DNA from: an uncultured Erysipelotrichaceae bacterium
GTDB lineage: Bacteria; Bacillota_I; Bacilli_A; RF39; UBA660
NCBI GenBank assembly: GCA_902797995.1
Contig: CADBUX010000006.1
Location: forward strand, 1 to 46,268
DNA: 46,268 nt
Direction of reading: 5' to 3'
In this document: positions 7,255 through 15,443 of the stretch, one piece after another
Numbering within the stretch: the stretch's first letter is position 1
Layout of the letters: every line of letters starts with the position of its first letter
The notes under the pieces: generated by a model
Databases searched by the model: none
The model's input: only the letters and a program-made list of their open reading frames with translations
What the model was told of the DNA's origin: nothing
Made by a program: the position numbers and the translations under genes

Positions 7255-8412
7255 ATGGAAGAAAAAAATGAAAAAAGTGTTAAAGCAAAGCAAAACGAAG
7301 AAAAAGAAAGTCAGACAAAAATAATTGTTAAAGAAGAAAAAAATAGAACAAGCGTGAATGAAAAAACATACGTAAGTTACTTTAATAGAGTTTTGATATA
7401 TGCTCTATCACTATTACTATGTTTTATTTTAGCTACAATATTTATGTCTAATGCTGTTACAACAAAAAAAGATCAATTTATAACATATAAAGAAACAAGT
7501 AATTTAGATTACAAAGTAAATCTAAAAAAGAATGATTTCTATGAACAAAAGTATTTAGGTAAAGATATGATATATGTTGCTAGCCTAATAGATACAATAG
7601 ATATAGACTTTAATTATATATTTGACATAGAGAAAAAAAGTGATATAAGCTTTGATTATGACATAACAGGAAAACTAGTTATATCAGATACAAACGGTCA
7701 AAATACATTCTATGAAAAAGAATATGATTTATCTAAAACAAAAAAGGAAAGCATTAATGCCAAAAAATCTCATAAAATAAATGAAAAAATAAGTATAGAT
7801 TATGATAAATACAACAATTTAGCTAATAAATTCCGTACTAATTATGGAATAGATACTACTAGTAACTTAATAGTATCATTAAACGTGCACAAAAAAGGTA
7901 GTGACAAAAACGAATATAAATTAGATAACAAGAGTGCGGTATCAGTAACTATACCACTATCAGAAAAAGCAATAAATATAAAAATAGATCATAATGATAT
8001 CAATAATAGTAGTCAGTTATTTACAAGTTCTTCCGTAACAATAGATAATTATGCATATCTACTAATAAGTATAGTATTTATTATACTTCTACCAGTATTT
8101 ATGTTCCCTCTAGTAGGACTACTACTAAGTATGGAAACAAACAAATCGCCTTATGATAAATATATAAACAAGATTTTAAATGAATATGATAGACTAATAG
8201 TAGAAACTACAACTGCACCAGATATAGAAAACAAAAATATAATAAGAATCGATTCATTTAATGAATTATTAGATGTTAGAGACAATTTAAGTTTGCCAAT
8301 AAAGTATTATATAATAACAAAACATCAAAAATGTAACTTCTACATAAATCACAATGATGAATTATACTTATTAACAATTAAAGCGGTTGATATAGAAAAA
8401 AATAGCAAATAA
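7255..8412 (+). CDS. DUF5305-like membrane protein of the SipW locus
   Basis: A 385-residue protein. Residues 1-40 are highly charged and cytoplasmic. A membrane helix at about 46-68 (YALSLLLCFILATIFMS) is followed by an exported region of about 200 residues with alternating polar/hydrophobic segments (VNLKKNDFYEQKYLGKDMIY), then a second helix at about 265-290, and a cytoplasmic tail. The topology and sequence style match DUF5305 proteins, which are repeatedly found beside SipW-type peptidases. Role unknown; assembly or anchoring of the secreted fibre is inferred from context. It starts 12 nt after sipW with GGGAGG and ends at a strong terminator. Confidence 0.65.
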   Translation: MEEKNEKSVKAKQNEEKESQTKIIVKEEKNRTSVNEKTYVSYFNRVLIYALSLLLCFILATIFMSNAVTTKKDQFITYKETSNLDYKVNLKKNDFYEQKYLGKDMIYVASLIDTIDIDFNYIFDIEKKSDISFDYDITGKLVISDTNGQNTFYEKEYDLSKTKKESINAKKSHKINEKISIDYDKYNNLANKFRTNYGIDTTSNLIVSLNVHKKGSDKNEYKLDNKSAVSVTIPLSEKAINIKIDHNDINNSSQLFTSSSVTIDNYAYLLISIVFIILLPVFMFPLVGLLLSMETNKSPYDKYINKILNEYDRLIVETTTAPDIENKNIIRIDSFNELLDVRDNLSLPIKYYIITKHQKCNFYINHNDELYLLTIKAVDIEKNSK

Positions 8413-8430
8413 AACTACATTATATAAATT

Positions 8431-8457
8431 AGATTATCAGATTGATAATCTTTTTTT
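8431..8457 (+). terminator. Terminator of the TasA-like/sipW/DUF5305 operon
   Basis: AGATTATCA (8431-8439), loop GAT, TGATAATCT (8443-8451), then six more T. Confidence 0.92.
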
Positions 8458-8468
8458 ATAACAAAAAA

Positions 8469-8504
8469 CAAACTCTTGTTCGCAAAAGAAAAATAAGATA
8501 TAAT
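8469..8504 (+). promoter_or_regulatory. dinB promoter with LexA-like SOS box
   Basis: TTGTTC (8476-8481), 17-nt spacer and TATAAT (8499-8504). Overlapping the -35 is CAAAC-TCTT-GTTCG (8469-8482), one base from the symmetric Gram-positive LexA half-site pair CGAAC-N4-GTTCG. A LexA repressor there would block the -35, giving DNA-damage induction of the polymerase. The promoter is clear; the LexA site is inferred. Confidence 0.7.
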
Positions 8505-8524
8505 AGAATAAAGAAGGTGAAGCC

Positions 8525-9715
8525 ATGGAAAGAATAATTATGCATATTGATGTTAATAACGCATTCCTATCGTGGACAGCACTAGATCTTTTAGATAAAG
8601 GATATCCAATAGACATAAGAAATATTGAAGCAATAATCGGAGGAGATGAAACAAGAAGATCAGGTATTGTTTTAGCAAAAAGTTTCCCCGCTAAGGCAAA
8701 AGGGGTAGTAACCGCAGAAACCATTTACAGCGCTAAAAGAAAATGTCCTAATATAAAAATATATTCGCCTAACTATAAAATATATAAACAAAAAAGCAAT
8801 TCACTATTTAACCTATTATTAAAATATACCCCTGACATTGAAATAGCATCCATAGATGAATGTTATTTAGATTATGGAAAAGTAAAAGGGATATATGGTG
8901 ATGAAAAAGAATTTGCAAAAAAAATTCAAAAAGAGATAAATGAAGAATTAGGATTTACTATAAATATAGGAATAGCTAATAATAAACTATGTGCTAAGAT
9001 GGCTTCTGACTTTTCAAAACCTAATAAAATTCATACGTTATATGATTACGAAGTAAAAGAAAAAATGTATCCTTTGCCAATTGAAGATTTATTCGGAGTA
9101 GGTAAACAAACCTCTAAAAAGTTAAGAGAATTAGGTATAAACACAATTGGGGATCTAGCGAATAAACAAGAACAAAATCTAAGAAGAATTTTTAAAAACC
9201 AAGCAATTTATTTAATAAGAATAGCAAATGGTATAGATAACAGTGAAGTAGATGGAAGTCGTTTCATTCCCAAAGGAATAAGCCATGAAATAACACTAGA
9301 GCAAGATGAAACCTCTAAATTAGAGCTTTTTAAAAAATTAAGTATCTTATCAGAAATGGTAGTAGCCAGATTAAGAAAAGAAGAAAAATATGCCGGAGTA
9401 ATATGTGTCATTCTAAAAGATAAAAACTTCAGACGTTATTCACATCAAAAAAAACTAAAAAACGCCGTCAATACATATAGTGAAGTATTTAAATATTCCA
9501 AAGAAATACTTGAAGAATTTTATAATAACGAACCAATTAGACTTATTGGTATTAGATTAGATGATTTAAAAAAAGTAAAAGGTTATCAAACATCACTATT
9601 TGATGAAGAAACAAAATGTGATGATAAAGTAGAAAAAGTAATAGAAAAAATAAATGATAAATATGGTAAAAACACGATAAAAAGAGCTTCAAATATTGAT
9701 AACAAACACTTTTAG
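8525..9715 (+). CDS. dinB: Y-family DNA polymerase IV
   Basis: A translesion polymerase of 396 residues. The first catalytic Asp is in MHIDVNNAFLSW (residues 6-17), and the second acidic pair is in SIDECYLDY near residue 115. Helix-hairpin-helix residues GVGKQTSKKLRELGINTIGD are at about 195-215, with a little-finger domain after 240. The C-terminus carries YQTSLF, a QxxLF-type beta-clamp binding motif. The ATG follows GAAGGTG and sits 20 nt after the -10. A LexA-like box overlaps the promoter. The first motif DVNNAFLSW is the variant seen in the Firmicutes UvrX/DinB-like branch, so the exact subgroup is open. Confidence 0.93.
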   Translation: MERIIMHIDVNNAFLSWTALDLLDKGYPIDIRNIEAIIGGDETRRSGIVLAKSFPAKAKGVVTAETIYSAKRKCPNIKIYSPNYKIYKQKSNSLFNLLLKYTPDIEIASIDECYLDYGKVKGIYGDEKEFAKKIQKEINEELGFTINIGIANNKLCAKMASDFSKPNKIHTLYDYEVKEKMYPLPIEDLFGVGKQTSKKLRELGINTIGDLANKQEQNLRRIFKNQAIYLIRIANGIDNSEVDGSRFIPKGISHEITLEQDETSKLELFKKLSILSEMVVARLRKEEKYAGVICVILKDKNFRRYSHQKKLKNAVNTYSEVFKYSKEILEEFYNNEPIRLIGIRLDDLKKVKGYQTSLFDEETKCDDKVEKVIEKINDKYGKNTIKRASNIDNKHF

Positions 9716-9742
9716 AGTTATTATATAATAAAGGAGGGACAT

Positions 9743-10912
9743 ATGAGAACTATAGAAAATGTGAACCTAAAATATAGAACAGTAATCTTAAGATGTGATC
9801 TAAATGTCAGTATTAAAGATGGTAAAATTATTGATGATACAAAGATAAAATCTAGTCTAAAAACTATTAACTATATACTAGATCAAAAAGCAAAACTAGT
9901 TATAATGTCACATTTGGGTAAAATAAAAACAGAAGAAGATAAAAAGAAAAATGACATGAGAATAGTTTATAAAAGATTAAAAGAACTACTTCCTAATCAA
10001 GTAAAATTTATCAACGAAACAAGTGGTAGAAGGTTAAAGAAAGCAGTAAGAGATTTAAAATACGGAGAAGCTTTATTAATACAAAATACAAGATATGAAG
10101 ATTTAAAGAAAAATAAAGAGTCATCATGCAACAGAAGACTAAGTAAATATTGGGCTTCTCTTGGCGACATATTTATAAATGATGCATTTGGAACGATACA
10201 CAGACGCCATGCTTCAAATTACGGTATATCAAGTTACTTACCAAGTGCAGTAGGATTTCTAGTGCAAAACGAACTTAAAAACTTAAATAGATTAGATAAC
10301 CCCAAAAGACCATTTGTAGTTATAATGGGAGGATCTAAAGTGTCTGATAAAATAGGCATAATACAATCTTTAATAAAACAAGCAGACTATATCTTAATCG
10401 GAGGTGCTATGGCATTTACTTTCTTAAAAGCCAAAGGCTATAAAGTAGGAAGATCCATGTATGAAGAAAAATATATTGATTACTGCAAAGATCTTTTAGA
10501 ACACTATGAAGATAGAATAATCCTTCCAACCGACTTATATGGAGCATTTGAAATGAATGAAGAAGCATCACTAGTATTACAAGATGTAGATAGCGTTCCT
10601 AATAACTATATAGGACTAGATATTGGAGACGAAACAATAAAATTATTTAAATCAATTCTAAAAAATACAAAAACAGTATTTTGGAACGGACCTTTAGGAT
10701 ATTATGAATATGAAAAATTTAGATATGGAACAAACGAAATATTAAAATATCTAAAAGAAACGACAGAAACAGTAATCCTTGGAGGAGGAGATATCGTAGG
10801 GTGCTCAAATCTTCTAGGATATACAGATGATTTTACCTTCGTATCAACCGGAGGAGGAGCTACTCTAAGCTATTTAGAAAACCATCACCAACCTGGATTG
10901 GAGAATATGTAA
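9743..10912 (+). CDS. pgk: Phosphoglycerate kinase, divergent but apparently complete
   Basis: Transfers phosphate from 1,3-bisphosphoglycerate to ADP in glycolysis. The 389-residue length is normal. Substrate-domain motifs are recognisable: RCDLNV (usual RVDFNV), MSHLGK, NTRYE and DAFGTIHRRHAS. The nucleotide side keeps GGSKVSDKI with both Lys, WNGPLGYYE, GGGD and STGGGA. Several positions are conservative departures from the consensus (Leu for Phe in the first motif, Lys for Arg after HLG, GC for AA after GGGDxV). It should be active, but it is a fast-evolving copy. It sits 3 nt from the TIM-like gene, a common glycolytic pair, with no gap gene nearby. Confidence 0.92.
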   Translation: MRTIENVNLKYRTVILRCDLNVSIKDGKIIDDTKIKSSLKTINYILDQKAKLVIMSHLGKIKTEEDKKKNDMRIVYKRLKELLPNQVKFINETSGRRLKKAVRDLKYGEALLIQNTRYEDLKKNKESSCNRRLSKYWASLGDIFINDAFGTIHRRHASNYGISSYLPSAVGFLVQNELKNLNRLDNPKRPFVVIMGGSKVSDKIGIIQSLIKQADYILIGGAMAFTFLKAKGYKVGRSMYEEKYIDYCKDLLEHYEDRIILPTDLYGAFEMNEEASLVLQDVDSVPNNYIGLDIGDETIKLFKSILKNTKTVFWNGPLGYYEYEKFRYGTNEILKYLKETTETVILGGGDIVGCSNLLGYTDDFTFVSTGGGATLSYLENHHQPGLENM

Positions 10913-10915
10913 CAA

Positions 10916-11626
10916 ATGAGAAAAATAATAGTATTAAATCATAAATCATATCTAAAAAATGAACAAGCTAAATCTTATCCAATAAATATCAATAATTTCA
11001 TAAGAAATGACCAAACAATTATAATATGTCCAAGCAGCATTTATATTCCCTATTTTAAAGGTAAATATAACTTTAAATTAGGCTCTCAAACTATAGAAAG
11101 CGATAACATAACTGGAGAATTAACCGGAGAAATATTAAAATCACTAGAAGTTAAATATACTCTTATAGGTACTAATGATAGAAAAAATAAATATGAAGAG
11201 ACACCTAAACAAATAAATAAAAAAGTTAAAGAAGCAATAAAGTATAATATAAGACCTATAATAACAATCGGAGAAACATTTTATGAAAAAGAACTAAATA
11301 AAACACTAGACGTTCTAACTAAAGAGTTAAAAGAATACCTAAAAGACATTGAAGTAAAACAAGATATAATAATTAATTATTCTCCAAACTGGTCGTATCA
11401 AGGAAAACAAATACCTAAAGAAGACTATATTTATGAAGCAGTAGACTTTATAAAAACTTTCATAAAACGTAAATATAACGCAAATATAAAAGTTATTTAT
11501 GGAGGAAATGTAACCAAAGACAGCATCTTAAAACTTGATAAAATAAAGAATATTGACGGTTTTTTAATTGATAAACCAAGTACAAATTTAAAAGAAATAA
11601 TAGAAATCTTAAATACGATTGAATAA
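10916..11626 (+). CDS. Triosephosphate-isomerase-like protein lacking catalytic residues
   Basis: The 236-residue protein aligns end to end with triosephosphate isomerase: VLNHKSY for GNWKxN (Asn8 and Lys10 kept), LTGE for FTGE, NKKVKEA, ITIGET and IYGGNV for QYGGSV. The catalytic core is altered. The electrophile His of GHSER is Thr86 (IGTNDR). The general base Glu of YEPVW is Ser156 (YSPNW). The phosphate-binding GG of LVGGAS is DK (LIDKPS). By knowledge of the family, each of the first two losses should abolish isomerase activity. The frame is intact and codon use is normal, so it appears maintained. It may be a pseudoenzyme, perhaps regulatory, with a true tpiA elsewhere. It is translated 3 nt after pgk and ends in the shared terminator. 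Confidence 0.8.
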   Translation: MRKIIVLNHKSYLKNEQAKSYPININNFIRNDQTIIICPSSIYIPYFKGKYNFKLGSQTIESDNITGELTGEILKSLEVKYTLIGTNDRKNKYEETPKQINKKVKEAIKYNIRPIITIGETFYEKELNKTLDVLTKELKEYLKDIEVKQDIIINYSPNWSYQGKQIPKEDYIYEAVDFIKTFIKRKYNANIKVIYGGNVTKDSILKLDKIKNIDGFLIDKPSTNLKEIIEILNTIE

Positions 11627-11673
11627 GTTCGACAAAACAAGACAAAAAAAGCTCTAGAACTTATTCTTTTTTT
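11621..11673 (+). terminator. Terminator of pgk/TIM-like operon
   Basis: GAATAAGTTC (11621-11630, containing the stop codon) pairs perfectly with GAACTTATTC (11657-11666) over a 26-nt loop, followed by seven T. The right part of the left arm overlaps the 0A box. Confidence 0.75.
11628..11634 (-). promoter_or_regulatory. 0A box upstream of spo0A
   Basis: TTCGACA on the plus strand is the exact complement of TGTCGAA, the consensus Spo0A-P binding site. It lies 82 nt before the spo0A start, suggesting autoregulation as known in Bacillus. A possible -10, TAAAAT at 11678-11683, is the only promoter element I can add. Confidence 0.65.
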
Positions 11674-11715
11674 GTAGTAAAATGATACTTGCGTGGTAGT
11701 AAGAAAGGAGAAACT

Positions 11716-12489
11716 ATGGAAAAAATAAAAGTAGTTCTAGTTGACGATAACGTAGAGTTAGTTAGAATGATAAGCGAATATTTTAGTAGTAATCACGCAG
11801 GAATTGAAGTAGTATATACTGCAAACGATGGAAAAGAAGGTTTAGAAATAATTAAAAACAAACAAGATGAGTATGATTTAATAATACTAGATCTAGTAAT
11901 GCCAAAATTAGATGGTTCTGGAGTATTAGAACAAATGAAAAAGGAGAATATTGATAAAAAAGTAATTGTTTTAACATCTTATAATAGTCCAGACATGATA
12001 AGAAAGGTATCAGAATATGGAGTAAACTACTATTTATTAAAACCATTTGACTTACCAGAACTAGAAAAAAGAATACTCGAAGTAACAGACAAGGAAAACG
12101 AAAGTAATAAATCAATAAACCTTTATAAACACAATCTTCAAGTATCAATTACTAATATCTTACATGAACTTGGAGTTCCATCACATATAAAAGGATATCA
12201 ATACATAAGAGAATCAATAATGATAGTCTATGATAGACCAGATATTGTCGGAGGTATAACTAAAGAGTTATACCCAGAAGTAGCAGAAAAATATGATACA
12301 ACAGTGTCCCGTGTAGAACGTGCAATTCGTCATGCTATTGAAGTAAGCTGGAACAGGGGCAGTTGGGATCTTATGGAAGAAATATTTGGACACAGTATTG
12401 ATATTGATAAAGCAAAACCAACTAATAGTGAATTCATAGTAACTATTGCAGATAAATTAAAACTAGAGTTTGAAAAAGTAATAGCCTAG
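11716..12489 (+). CDS. spo0A: Sporulation master response regulator Spo0A
   Basis: The phospho-activated DNA-binding regulator that commits the cell to sporulation. The ATG at 11716 follows AAGGAG (11705-11710); an upstream TTG frame is rejected. The 257 residues comprise a receiver domain with Asp pair DDN near residue 10, the phospho-Asp in [10 protein letters not shown] (about 57), Thr/Ser in VLTSYN and Lys in LLKPF, followed by a linker and the Spo0A C-terminal effector domain with [19 protein letters not shown], the recognition helix region. It has a perfect 0A box upstream and a strong terminator downstream. Together with the CotE-like protein it indicates a spore former. Confidence 0.96.
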   Translation: MEKIKVVLVDDNVELVRMISEYFSSNHAGIEVVYTANDGKEGLEIIKNKQDEYDLIILDLVMPKLDGSGVLEQMKKENIDKKVIVLTSYNSPDMIRKVSEYGVNYYLLKPFDLPELEKRILEVTDKENESNKSINLYKHNLQVSITNILHELGVPSHIKGYQYIRESIMIVYDRPDIVGGITKELYPEVAEKYDTTVSRVERAIRHAIEVSWNRGSWDLMEEIFGHSIDIDKAKPTNSEFIVTIADKLKLEFEKVIA

Positions 12490-12513
12490 ATAAGAGAAAT
12501 CTTATCTTTTTTT
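12489..12513 (+). terminator. Terminator of spo0A
   Basis: GATAAGA (12489-12495), loop GAAA, TCTTATC (12500-12506), then a T-run. Confidence 0.92.
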
Positions 12514-12533
12514 CTTTTTCATTTTTAACAATA

Positions 12534-12562
12534 TTGACATTTTAAAAAGAACAAATTATACT
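12534..12562 (+). promoter_or_regulatory. Promoter of ATPase-gpmI unit
   Basis: TTGACA (12534-12539), 17-nt spacer and TATACT (12557-12562), 33 nt before the ATPase start. Confidence 0.85.
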
Positions 12563-12595
12563 TATATTAGAAAAATAGTAAAAAGGAGTCATTTT

Positions 12596-13867
12596 ATGGA
12601 ACGAAAAATAATAGATGAATTAAGAAAATGGAAACTAGATGCATATAAAAGGCCGTTGTTATTATATGGTAACTCAGGATGTGGGAAAACATACACAGTA
12701 TTAGATTTCGGTAAACACGAATATAAAAACACAGTTTATTTTGATTGCCAAGAAAACCTAGAACTAAGCTATGTGATAGATAAAAATACAACAACAGAAA
12801 AATTAATAAGGGGACTTTCTGCAATTTCATTAGAAACAATAATGCAAGAAGATACACTTATAATATTTGATAATGTAACGGAAAAAATAATAACAGCTAT
12901 AAAAAAACAATTTACAAATGGTAATTATCACATAATTATGATTACTAACAACAATGAACTAAAGAAAAAACATAAAGCTGAAGGTGTAAACTATAAGAAA
13001 ATGGACTTAGTATCATTTCCTGAATACTTGAAATATGTAGGTAAAGAGCAATTAATTGACTTTATAAATGATTCTTTTAAAAACAATAAACCAATGGTAT
13101 TCCATAGCTTAGCACTAGAATTATACAATGACTTTGTTCTAACCGGGGGATATCCTGATGCTATTGTTAACTTTAAAGAAAATGAAAACTATAATTTATT
13201 AAGTAACATTCATGATAAGAATATTAAACTTATGAAGTATAAACTAATTGGATTAGATAATTTAATAGATATAAAAAGAGGTCAAGAAGTTTATGATAAT
13301 ATTTCAATACAGCTTTTAAAAGATAATATAAAATTCCAATACGGAAATATTAAAGCAGGAGCTAGAAGCAAAGAGTATGAAAAGTCAATAGATTATATGC
13401 AAAACAATAACATGATAGTAAAGAGCACTAGAGTAACCGCGCTTACTTCTCCTTTATCCAAAGCAAAAGATGAAGAAAGTTTTAAGCTTTACTACAATGA
13501 TTCAGGACTTTTATACAAAAAAATGAATGTAGGAAGTAATAGACTAGTAACAAATGATAAACTATTAGAATTATTATATGAAAATAACATAGTAAGTACC
13601 CTTTCAAATAATGGATTTAATATTTATCATTATCACTCTGGAGGCAAAGCTTTTATAGATATAGTAATTCAAACTAGAACTGGTAAAATCATTCCAATAG
13701 AAATACTTCATGGTGAAGATAATGCCAAATCAAAAAGCATGACACTTTCAATGAAAAAATACAACTTAAACCTAGGCATCAGATTTGGGGGAGGAGACTT
13801 TAAAGTCAAGAATAACATTAGATACATTCCATATTATGCAGCCTTCTGTATAGTAGAAAGCTTGTAG
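12596..13867 (+). CDS. AAA_14/DUF4143-type ATPase
   Basis: A 423-residue protein. The Walker A motif YGNSGCGKT is at about residues 23-31 and the Walker B-like LIIFDNV near 93-99. A middle helical region with LTGGYPDAI follows. The C-terminal third, GKAFIDIVIQTRTGKIIPIE, resembles the nuclease-fold end of DUF4143 with its D-(x)n-E-type pattern. This architecture is widespread and common in gut anaerobes, and its cellular role is unsettled. The gene has its own strong promoter and sits only 7 nt upstream of gpmI, so gpmI is probably transcribed from here. That pairing looks accidental rather than functional. Confidence 0.75.
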   Translation: MERKIIDELRKWKLDAYKRPLLLYGNSGCGKTYTVLDFGKHEYKNTVYFDCQENLELSYVIDKNTTTEKLIRGLSAISLETIMQEDTLIIFDNVTEKIITAIKKQFTNGNYHIIMITNNNELKKKHKAEGVNYKKMDLVSFPEYLKYVGKEQLIDFINDSFKNNKPMVFHSLALELYNDFVLTGGYPDAIVNFKENENYNLLSNIHDKNIKLMKYKLIGLDNLIDIKRGQEVYDNISIQLLKDNIKFQYGNIKAGARSKEYEKSIDYMQNNNMIVKSTRVTALTSPLSKAKDEESFKLYYNDSGLLYKKMNVGSNRLVTNDKLLELLYENNIVSTLSNNGFNIYHYHSGGKAFIDIVIQTRTGKIIPIEILHGEDNAKSKSMTLSMKKYNLNLGIRFGGGDFKVKNNIRYIPYYAAFCIVESL

Positions 13868-13874
13868 GTGTTAC

Positions 13875-15377
13875 ATGAAAAAAGTAATATTTGCAATATT
13901 AGATGGTTTTGGAATAAGGGAAGACGAAAAAGGTAATGCAGTAAAAAATGCTCCTACTAAGGCAATAGATAAACTAATAAAAGAATTTCCAAATTCTAAA
14001 CTAAAAGCAAGTGGTGAAGAAGTAGGACTTCCTAAAGGCCAAATGGGTAATAGTGAAGTAGGGCATATAACAATTGGGTCAGGCAGAATAATAAATCAAC
14101 CACTTCAAAAAATAAATAAAGCTTTGGAAGATTTATCATTCTATAACAATAAAGAAATACTAAAGGCAATAGAGCATGCTAAAAAGAACAACTCAAAGTT
14201 GCATATTTTAGGACTCCTATCTGATGGAGGAGTTCATTCTCATATAGACCATATCTATGCCCTTATAAAAATTGCCAAAGACGAAGGAATAAAAGATTTA
14301 TACATCCACGCTTTTCTAGATGGAAGAGATGTAGCTTATAATTCTGCAGGATTATATATTGAAAAACTAGAAAACTATTTAAAAGAACAAAAAATAGGAA
14401 AACTAGCTAGCATATCAGGAAGATACTATTCTATGGATAGAGAAAAGATGTGGGATAAAACAAAAAAAAGTTACGATGCTATCCTAGGTATTAATTCTCC
14501 AATAATAAGCGATTATAAAACAGTTTTGGAAGAAAACTATAGAAAAGGTATTTATGACGAATTTATACCACCAACAATCATAGATAAAGAAGGAATAGTG
14601 GAAAACAACGATGCTTTAATAGTAGCAAACTTTAGACCAGATAGAATTCCTCAGTTATTTGAAGCAATAGCTAATGAAAATTTTAATCATTTCAAAACAA
14701 AAAAACTAGAAAACATATACCTACTTACAATGATGCCTGTATCAGAAAGTTTAAAAGTTCCATCAGCATTTACACATGATGAAGTAAGTAATACCATTGG
14801 AGAAGTTTTATCAAACGCAGGATATAGAGTATTAAGAATCGCAGAAACAAGTAAATATCCCCACGTAACCCATTTTATAGATGGAGATAGAGATATAGAT
14901 TTAAAATATACAACCAAAATACTTGTACCAAGACAAAATGTTGATACTTATGATCAAAAACCAGAAATGAGTGCCGAAGAAGTAACAGAAAAAATAAAAT
15001 ATTTAATAGATGATTATGATTTCGTAATAGTAAACTATGCTAATGGTGATATGGTAGGTCACACAGGTAACTATAATGCAGCAATAAAAGCAGTAGAAGA
15101 GCTGGATAAATGTATAAGAGATTTATACGAATTATCATTTCAAAAAGATATTCTCTTAGTAATTACTGCAGACCATGGTAACTGTGAAGAAATGATAAGG
15201 GAAGATGGAAAACCTCATACATACCATACAACAAATAAAGTTCCACTTATTGTATGTGATAAAAAATATGTGGTAGAAGATGGAAAACTAAGTGATATAG
15301 CGCCATCTCTGTTAAATATTTTAAATCTAAAAATTCCAAAAGAAATGACAGGAGATATAATAATAAAAGAAAAATAA
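13875..15377 (+). CDS. gpmI: 2,3-bisphosphoglycerate-independent phosphoglycerate mutase
   Basis: Interconverts 3- and 2-phosphoglycerate with two Mn ions. The 500-residue length is slightly short of the usual 510. The first metal site is at LDGFG (Asp9), and the nucleophile Ser is in MGNSEVGH at about residue 60. Phosphatase-like and transferase domains alternate, with HIDH (residues 118-121), SHID, HAFLDGRD and ITADHGNCEEM near 440. It is preceded closely by the ATPase gene and ends at a GAAA-loop terminator. With pgk nearby, part of lower glycolysis is grouped here, but gap and eno are not in the window. Confidence 0.96.
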   Translation: MKKVIFAILDGFGIREDEKGNAVKNAPTKAIDKLIKEFPNSKLKASGEEVGLPKGQMGNSEVGHITIGSGRIINQPLQKINKALEDLSFYNNKEILKAIEHAKKNNSKLHILGLLSDGGVHSHIDHIYALIKIAKDEGIKDLYIHAFLDGRDVAYNSAGLYIEKLENYLKEQKIGKLASISGRYYSMDREKMWDKTKKSYDAILGINSPIISDYKTVLEENYRKGIYDEFIPPTIIDKEGIVENNDALIVANFRPDRIPQLFEAIANENFNHFKTKKLENIYLLTMMPVSESLKVPSAFTHDEVSNTIGEVLSNAGYRVLRIAETSKYPHVTHFIDGDRDIDLKYTTKILVPRQNVDTYDQKPEMSAEEVTEKIKYLIDDYDFVIVNYANGDMVGHTGNYNAAIKAVEELDKCIRDLYELSFQKDILLVITADHGNCEEMIREDGKPHTYHTTNKVPLIVCDKKYVVEDGKLSDIAPSLLNILNLKIPKEMTGDIIIKEK

Positions 15378-15398
15378 ATACCGAAAGGTATTTTTTTT
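15376..15398 (+). terminator. Terminator of gpmI
   Basis: AAATACC (15376-15382), loop GAAA, GGTATTT (15387-15393), then T. The T-run runs straight into the -35 of the next promoter. Confidence 0.92.
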
Positions 15399-15425
15399 GA
15401 CTAAATAAAACAAAAAATATATAAT
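15397..15425 (+). promoter_or_regulatory. Promoter of the zincin-like gene
   Basis: TTGACT (15397-15402), 17-nt spacer and TATAAT (15420-15425). Confidence 0.85.
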
Positions 15426-15443
15426 AATAAACCAGGTGATATT

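Noticed and set aside
9696-9729. Promoter for pgk from TTGATA and TATAAT
   Set aside because: The spacer is 22 nt and the -10 lies only 13 nt before the start codon.
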